Shown here piece by piece: positions 54,125 through 60,000 of a stretch of 60,000 nt of DNA. The position numbers were made by a program, and so were the translations under genes. The notes below the pieces were generated by a model. It was not told the origin of the DNA. It was given only the letters and a program-made list of their open reading frames with translations, and searched no databases. This stretch comes from Symsagittifera roscoffensis (taxonomy: Eukaryota; Xenacoelomorpha; Acoela; Convolutidae), in assembly GCF_963678635.1 (NCBI RefSeq), contig NC_087066.1, positions 52,346,312 through 52,406,311 on the forward strand, given 5' to 3'. How positions within the stretch are numbered: position 1 is the first letter of the stretch; each line of letters opens with the position of its first letter.

Positions 54125-55142
54125 GTAAAAAATAATATTACCTATGATCATTTTTCATAAACTTATGAGACTTTAAAGATTGCCAATATGGCTATCGTGC
54201 GACAATTGATGCGCGATATTTTTCGCGCTATTAACGCGTAAGCGGCAATTTATTCCGTTCGAAATTGTTCAAAATTAGCTGAAGCCAGCTATTTGTCATA
54301 ATTAAGGCTAGCTATTCTGTCGTAATAATTTCTTACGACCCAATTTTTCAAAGAGCGATAAATGTCGCGCTATTAAAGCGTAAGCGAAGACTTAATTCGT
54401 CGAAGAAATCGTTCCAAATTGGTTGAAGGAAGCTTAGTTGCCGTTTTGTATTTACATTTGGATAGTTGTTGTACGTGTGATTATGGCTAATTGCGTGATT
54501 TTATGTTTTAAGATATGAAGAACCTTTATGCTCACAATTGTTCAATTGTTCACCATTTCAAGTTTCTTTGCATTTGTGAACGTTAAAAATAGTTTCAAAA
54601 CCTAAAATTGAAAGGTTGGGGGAGTGGAAAAGACTTACTTTTTGCGGCCACCTCACATGAGCATCAATTCTGTGGAGGTAAGGTTTGATTTTGAAAGGCT
54701 AAGACTGATATGTTTGCCATAAATGTATTAATTTGCATACTAATTTTTCTAACGATCAATTAATTTAGTTCAAGTTTGCTAATAAAATTTTGCAGGCTCA
54801 AAAAAACGAGCCGGTCTTCTATATTTTCACGGTTTCCATACCTCTCATAAAATTACAAAAAAATTGTTCAAATTTTCTACTCCTTTCCACTCCCCCCTCC
54901 CCCCACCTCGACTTTTCAAAATTTGTCTTACTATTATTATTTGGTGTATACTTATGGCTAAACGCGCAAAGTTACGTTGTAAACTGTGAAAGATAATGAT
55001 GTTCACAATTGTTAGTCTGTTCACCGTGCCAAATTTCCTTGCAATCAAATTTGAAATCAATGGACAGGGGAAAGTGGAAAAAAATCGTTCCGTTTTTCTA
55101 CCTTTTTTTTGCTGAATGCGTGAATTTAAGATGAAAGCTATG
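54125..55142. other. Intergenic, decayed MITE sequence
   Basis: No gene. GGGAGTGGAAAAGA (near 54620) and CTTTCCACTCCCCC (near 54885) are family-E-like ends of decayed copies. GCGCGATATTTTTCGCGC-type palindromic words occur near 54210 and 54360. Confidence 0.45.
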
Positions 55143-55357
55143 GGCTCTTTTTCCTTTCCCCCCACCTGACACGAGCTTCAATATAATAGTGTAACGAGTG
55201 GTTATACGAGGTTGAGTATGAATACAAAATATGTTTGTCGTAGCCTTATTAGTCTGTATGTAAATTTTCAGAACAATCGGACAATGTGGTCAACAAATTT
55301 ACATGTAGAAATTTTCATGTGGGGGGGGGGGGGGGGGGGGGGGGAGGAAAAAGAGCC
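55143..55357. mobile_element. hAT-like MITE, family E (subfamily 3), with poly-G tract
   Basis: Ends GGCTCTTTTTCC and GGAAAAAGAGCC, with the exact 8-bp duplication AAGCTATG on both sides. A G24 run (55321-55344) is part of its right end. The interior ACGAGTGGTTATACGAGGTT is shared with 59439. Confidence 0.85.
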
Positions 55358-55365
55358 AAGCTATG

Positions 55366-55495
55366 AAGAAATTTTATATGCAGACTGATTAGGCCATGAT
55401 AAACATATTTGGTTTTCAAAAATAACATTGTAAAACCGCTCGTTACACCATAAAATTCATGTTTGAGTGAGGTGGGGGGAAAAGGAAAAAGAGCC
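55366..55495. mobile_element. Half copy of MITE family E (subfamily 3)
   Basis: It carries the inverted interior (TTAGGCCATGATAAACATAT, then AAACCGCTCGTTACACCATA) and the right end GGAAAAAGAGCC, but no left terminal repeat; it directly abuts the preceding copy. Confidence 0.6.
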
Positions 55496-56227
55496 ACAGT
55501 AGTTAGTTTATTCACCATGCAATTTTAATTACACTTTTGACTACGTAAATGTGGAGGGGGATGGGGAGACAAACTGAGCGAAATTTTGTTCACAAGACAT
55601 TTTGGTAAGAAATGAGTAAAGATGTGTGCACCTGCTCGCGCTGACCTATTAATTCAGTTTATAACATGAAAAGTTATTCTTCCGATTTTCGAAGAAAACG
55701 GAATATTTATGCTCGGTGTGGTTTTTATATTCAGTCATATTTCGCCGATCGAAATAATAGTTGTCGACAAAAACTTTCCAAGCCCCATTAAAATATCGAC
55801 CTCATGAGATCAAATTTAAAAAGATAATTTACCTCTAACAATTTTTTGTTAGGTTCTGCTGGTTTGAAAAATGCCAAATAGGCCATGTACTGTATTAAGT
55901 TATGCGCGCTTTGAAGATTTTATTCATAATGCTGAGAGCGTAAGGCGAATTATTAATGCGTAACGAATTATTCCGCACAGCAAAATCGTTCTAAATTGAA
56001 TTGAGGCTAGCTAATTGATCGTATTAATTTCATACGGCTGTACATTTTGCACTCTGATTATGTCCGAAATTTAGGTTTTCAATGTTTTCTTTTTCCAAAA
56101 ACTATTCGATATGAATAAAGGGACAGCGGAACATTTAGGGTTTTGCCCTGATAAACGAGCGGTCTTGTTTGAATTAAATTGAAACATACTTCGCTATTAG
56201 AAAACTAGTGCAAGTGGTCATTACAAC

Positions 56228-56295
56228 GCCGCTTAATACAGTGTTAGCACGCGTGATTTAAACTCCCTGGCTTGAGGATTCGAGTCCCGTTATTT
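56228..56295 (+). other. tRNA-like remnant
   Basis: The order ACAGTGTTAGCACGCG (A-box-like), TTTAAAC loop-like and GAGGATTCGAGTCCCG (close to the B-box consensus) fits a tRNA-derived SINE head or a tRNA pseudogene. Stems are incomplete. Confidence 0.4.
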
Positions 56296-56849
56296 TTCTG
56301 AATGGTAAAAAAACATAGGCTGATGCTGATTAGGCTTACTGAACATTGAAATAAAGTGGGTTGCAAATCGGCTTGCCATAAAATATATGTTTGAAAAAAA
56401 AAGTTTTTAATTGACTTGAAGACATGAAAAAAGCACACATTTTGTCAAATTGCGTGAACACCAGTAGCTATTTCAGAAAAAAAAATTGCGTAAGAAAATG
56501 TCTTGTAAATTGAACTCTGCTAGTCCGCGTATACCATTTCTCTCTCCTTTTAAAATCCAAAATTGTTGACGAGAAAATATGCTTGTTCAAGTTAAGTAGT
56601 CGATCTGTGACGTCCAAAATCAACTTGATCAAATGGTGTAAATGAACTTGAATAAGCACTATCGGATGTCCGCTCAAGCTATTATCCCGCCGCCCGTGTT
56701 AAAAAGTAAAAACATAGCCAACAGACAATTGGAAAAAAATCAAGAAAATTAAAGAAACTGAAAAAAGTTGACATATTTTTCGAAGAGTTTTCAAACTTAA
56801 AACAACAATTGAATGATCTGAATGCTTTTTGGTTTCAATTTATGGTTTG

Positions 56850-57060
56850 GAGCAATTTATGGTTTCCACTTTTTTTGATAAATTTATACCAATTTGAGAA
56901 AACTGGGTTATTCAGAAAACGTTTATTCCGCTGGTAATCTAAAAAATGAATTTCACTCTCAAAACTAGAAGTCGATTACATTTTTGTACCATTTTAGCTT
57001 TGGAAACTGCTTTTTGTCTACCTTTAATTAACTGAGTTTGAACTGAATTTGAAAATCGCA
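56850..57060 (-). repeat. Interspersed repeat, family C, copy 3
   Basis: The reverse complement shares the CTAGTTTTGAGAGTG, CCAGCGGAATAAACG and TTTTCTCAAATTGG blocks with 300-790 and 23340-23770. Confidence 0.45.
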
Positions 57061-57130
57061 TTAAACACTTGAGCATTCCTATCTGCATTTTTGGTTCTTT
57101 TTCTTTCCCCACCCCCGGAGTGCGGTCTGT

Positions 57131-57255
57131 ATTTAGACAACCGCGTATTCAGACACTGTATTAACCAATCAGAATCGAGACAAGGAAGATATGAAAATTC
57201 ACTCCTTGTCTCGATTCTGATTGGTTAATACAGTCTGAATACGCGGTTGTCTAAA
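57131..57255. repeat. Palindromic MITE with ~55-bp arms
   Basis: Arms starting ATTTAGACAACCGCGTATTC and its complement pair over 53-56 bases with one 2-base gap; only ~16 bases separate them. CCAATCAGAATCGAGAC is part of each arm. A short fold-back MITE. Confidence 0.85.
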
Positions 57256-57491
57256 TGCTACTACGTAACCCCCACCCCCACACCCCCACTTGTCAATGTT
57301 AATAAGAAAACGATTTTTTTCCAAGTAAAAAACAATTCGCTTGCGGCATAAGAAACCCGAAGCAAACTTATTTGATCAAAATATTCAACCCTGTAAGACC
57401 ACTTATTACCATAAATTGATGTCACATTTTCTGGTATGATTGCTCATTTTTGTTATTAGAGAATTTTAGCAAATTTCCTCGAAAAAAAATC

Positions 57492-57703
57492 GGCTCTTTT
57501 CCAGTTCCCCCCCTTTCAAATTCAATTTTGAAAAGTCTATTTAACGTTGTCATAATGCAATGAAATTTGGCGTGGTGAACAAATCGACAATTCTGAACAG
57601 ATTTGTTCCTCATACTTTACAGCGTAACATCACGCGTTTAGCCGTAATAACACGTAAAACAAACATAAAACTCTGTATTTTGAAAGGGGGGAACTGGAAC
57701 GCC
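57492..57703. mobile_element. hAT-like MITE, family E (subfamily 1), copy 4
   Basis: Starts GGCTCTTTTCCAGTTCCCC and ends GGGGGGAACTGGAACGCC. The exact 8-bp duplication AAAAAATC lies on both sides. Interior as in 52597. Confidence 0.9.
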
Positions 57704-57711
57704 AAAAAATC

Positions 57712-58214
57712 ATGACGAACTAAATGAAAGTCTGAACTACGTTCAACGACTCCTTATTAATAACTGTATCCGCTCTGCAATTGTTAGGAACTGCACCGTT
57801 TGGCTAACACGACGATACCAATCGTTGAACTCTCACTTGTTCTCACTCCTTCGGATGCCCCGAGAATTAATGGCCATCAAACCATAATTAATTGATTTGA
57901 CGTTTGGGTTTTATGTTTACTTGTCCAGTTTTGTGCAAGAACTCATAGGACTTCCAAGTCAAATTACTCCTCACGTTTTGTTTTTGCTAATATTATAGTT
58001 GATTAAGATAAAATTGTTAAATATAACTAAGAAATAGAAATTAATAGCAAGTAAAAAAATGTTGGGAAGTTTTTAAAACCCATTTTTTGCTCTTCAATAA
58101 ACGTATGAACCCTTTATTCGTGTCTACAAAATGACTCTTTTGCAGTTCCCTCCCCCTACTTTTTTTTCGGAAATTTAAAATATGAAAACTTATTTAAGAT
58201 GAATGTTCATGTTA
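57712..58214. other. Intergenic, no feature seen
   Basis: AT-rich, no ORF of note; nothing recognised. Confidence 0.5.
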
Positions 58215-58221
58215 TAAAATG

Positions 58222-58570
58222 CACTAAAACGTGTCAGCGTGAACAAGTGAACAAATTTTCACAACATTTCGTACATGCACTGAGAACAATTTTTGGCTCT
58301 TTTCCAGTTCCCCCCTCTCAAAATACCGAGTTTTATGTTCGTTTTACGTGTTATTACGGGTAAATTACGGCATTTTGAAAGGGGGGAACTGGAAAAGAGC
58401 CAAAAATTGTTCTCAGTGCATGTATGAAAAGTTGTGAAAACTTGTTCACTTGTTCACATTCGTGCATGTACGAAATGTTGTGAAAATTTGTTCACTTGTT
58501 CACGCTGACACGTTTTAGTGCATTTTATAACATGAAAATTCATGCTCGTGTGAGGTGGGGGGAGGAAAAA
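58222..58570. mobile_element. Nested inverted MITE complex, family E
   Basis: A short 107-bp family E derivative (58295-58401) with perfect GGCTCTTTTCCAGTTCCCCC termini sits at the centre of a larger palindrome: ACGTGTCAGCGTGAACAAG and TTCGTACATGCA on the left recur inverted on the right. A second copy of the right arm follows, ending GGAAAAAGAGCC near 58574. Rearranged or hairpin-mediated amplification is likely. Confidence 0.65.
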
Positions 58571-58889
58571 GAGCCATGATTCGTTTCTACTGGGTCAGAA
58601 AGTCGATTATGAAAAATTTATTAAGAGTAGTTTGCTAAAAAACAATCAGAACAGAGAAGACAAAAGCAGAACCATTCAAAGCAAGAATTTTGCAAAAATC
58701 TGGCTATTTTACCCCGCCCCTCTACGTGCCATTCTCTAGGATCTTATCTTGCTTCAATTGTCCTGAATTTTTCATGTCAGTTCCAGACGCCGTTACAAGC
58801 AGTTTTTGCGTGAAAATACAAGCAGGGGCTCTCTTTCGTTTTCCTTTCCATCTCACATAAGCATCAATTTTCTGGTCTAACGATTGGTT

Positions 58890-59107
58890 GGCTCTTTTCC
58901 AGCTTCCCTCCCCCCTCGGAAAATTACGAAGTTAAGCTGTTTACAAGTTGTTCACACGGCATTTTGCATGTAGGAAAAATTGTAAGAATTTGTTCACTTG
59001 TTTACGCTGACACGTTTTACTGCCGTTTGTATTGAGACAAGTCATTTAAATTGATTTCCATATACTGAATTTCAGAAAAAATCAAAGGGGGGAACTGAAA
59101 AAGAGCC
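58890..59107. mobile_element. hAT-like MITE, family E (subfamily 2), copy
   Basis: Ends GGCTCTTTTCCAGCTTCCC and GGAACTGAAAAAGAGCC. The interior TTTGTTCACTTGTTTACGCT is like 53128. The flanking 8 bases match poorly, so it is older. Confidence 0.75.
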
Positions 59108-59212
59108 GGTATGTTTTATAAGGTTGAATATCAGACCAAATAAGTTTGCCATTGCGTAATAAGTCGCATACCAATATTTGTAACAACCAAAAAATGTGAA
59201 AAAAGATGGTTT

Positions 59213-59275
59213 GGACTCGTAAGGTGGGTGGTTAGGCAACCTGCCACCCTTTTGAGAGTCAAATCCTGGTGCTTC
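59213..59275 (+). other. tRNA-like remnant
   Basis: GGTGGGTGGTTAGGCAACC (A-box-like) and GAGAGTCAAATCCTGG (B-box-like, one change) stand in tRNA spacing. Probably a SINE-derived remnant. Confidence 0.35.
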
Positions 59276-59438
59276 AGACCCCTCAGTAAAGGGTGCAAGA
59301 CTATACTCTGGTGCAAATGATTGCTTGTTGCTCTAGGCTGAAAAGTTCTGAAAAATTACGAGAGGGTAGAGAGGCTGGAGATGAAAAAAAAAGCAAAAAA
59401 TGTTTCATGGTTATGTACCGAACGTCAGTATCATAACA

Positions 59439-59611
59439 GGCTCTTTTTTTTTCCCCCACCTCACTCAAACATGAATTTTATGGTCTAACGAGTGGTTTTA
59501 CAAGGTTAATTATGAAGACCATATATGCTTGTTATGGCCTAATTAGTCTGACAAAGTGAACAAAATTTTCAAATATAAAAATTTGCAGGTGGGGGAAAAG
59601 GAAAAAGAGCC
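59439..59611. mobile_element. hAT-like MITE, family E (subfamily 3), copy
   Basis: Starts GGCTCTTTTTTTTTCCCCC and ends GGAAAAAGAGCC. The exact 8-bp duplication TCATAACA flanks it. The interior is like 55143. Confidence 0.9.
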
Positions 59612-59619
59612 TCATAACA

Positions 59620-60000
59620 TAATGGGTAATGGGTGCAAAGCTCATTTGGACAAATAATTTTTAAAGCAAAATCAGCTACCTAAAATATTTGAATAAAAAC
59701 CGAAATTAAACTTAATTAGTCTTTTTCAACTGAAAGTTGGCTATCTTTTGTTTGACCAATTTCATGTAAACGGCAGTGGTTTCACAGAAAAGCACTGCGA
59801 CTGTTCATTCAAAAGATTCATCAACAGAGCCATCCATTTTGAAATAATTCACGTCGCATAAAAAACACTCTTTCTCATAGGAATAAATCATTTTTATTGC
59901 CAATTTTATCTGACAGCAGATGAACTTTTTGCAGCAGAAGTTTTGTTTGCCAGTTTTTGTCTGACAACGGAAAACAGACAATGTTGAAGCAGAAATTAGG
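59620..60000. other. Intergenic, no feature seen
   Basis: Two similar short blocks (CATTTTTATTGCCAATTTTA, then TCTGACAGCAGATG; and TTTGCCAGTTTTTGTCTGAC) hint at an old duplication that continues past the window edge. No gene visible. Confidence 0.4.

Larger units (their letters stand above)
55496..57130. other. Intergenic with tRNA-like and family C scraps
   Basis: No gene. A tRNA-like remnant is at 56228-56295. A minus-strand family C block lies at 56850-57060. Confidence 0.45.

Overview
This is AT-rich DNA from an animal nuclear genome, very probably an invertebrate. Evidence: GT-AG introns with matching phases, a GPI-anchored surface protein gene, a TRIM-like B-box exon, BEL/Pao and errantivirus-like LTR elements, a LINE fragment and many 8-bp-TSD (hAT-like) MITEs. 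I cannot name the species or phylum. There are few genes; mobile DNA and its decay products fill most of the window.

Bases 1-6936 hold old repeats, a 284-bp and a ~165-bp near-perfect palindrome, a B-box/coiled-coil exon on the minus strand (2348-2821) and a diverged ~165-bp satellite (5220-6210). One plus-strand host gene runs from 6937 to 45896. I can join seven exons without any phase conflict (6937-7138, 20937-20966, 21418-21528, 21892-22179, 25845-26101, 45622-45701, 45785-45896). They encode the C-terminal part of a Ser/Thr-rich protein with a GPI-anchor signal. Its first intron (13.8 kb) carries a BEL/Pao gag remnant (about 7590-10700) split by a MITE, an exact 235-bp tandem duplication, and a decayed BEL/Pao element (14025-20608), both BEL copies antisense to the gene.

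The main feature is an 18,867-bp LTR element (26684-45550) in the fifth intron, in the same orientation as the gene. Its two 410-bp LTRs are identical by eye, begin TG and end CA, and are flanked by a 4-bp duplication (CATA), so the insertion is very young. In order it has: LTR, primer-binding site, a 1.25-kb leader with repeated stem-loops, a small basic ORF, a 1780-codon Gag-protease-RT ORF, RNase H and integrase in the next frame, the integrase C-terminus in a third frame, a two-membrane-segment mini-ORF, a 378-codon ORF without ATG, an 870-aa Env-like glycoprotein, a post-env ORF that continues after a -1 frame change at an A7 run, 1.5 kb of structured 3' sequence, and LTR. The Ty3/gypsy-type pol, GPY/F module, Env and 4-bp duplication point to the errantivirus (Metaviridae) lineage. 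It is about two to three times the usual size and has at least four reading frames I cannot assign.

Bases 45897-60000 are intergenic: a hAT-like MITE with an 8-bp duplication (47908-48322), a 5'-truncated LINE (50646-51356, minus), and from 52.6 kb a dense nest of short MITEs with GGCTCTTTTCC termini, five of them with exact or one-mismatch 8-bp duplications. One of these is inserted inside another MITE family that also occurs in the host gene's first intron.
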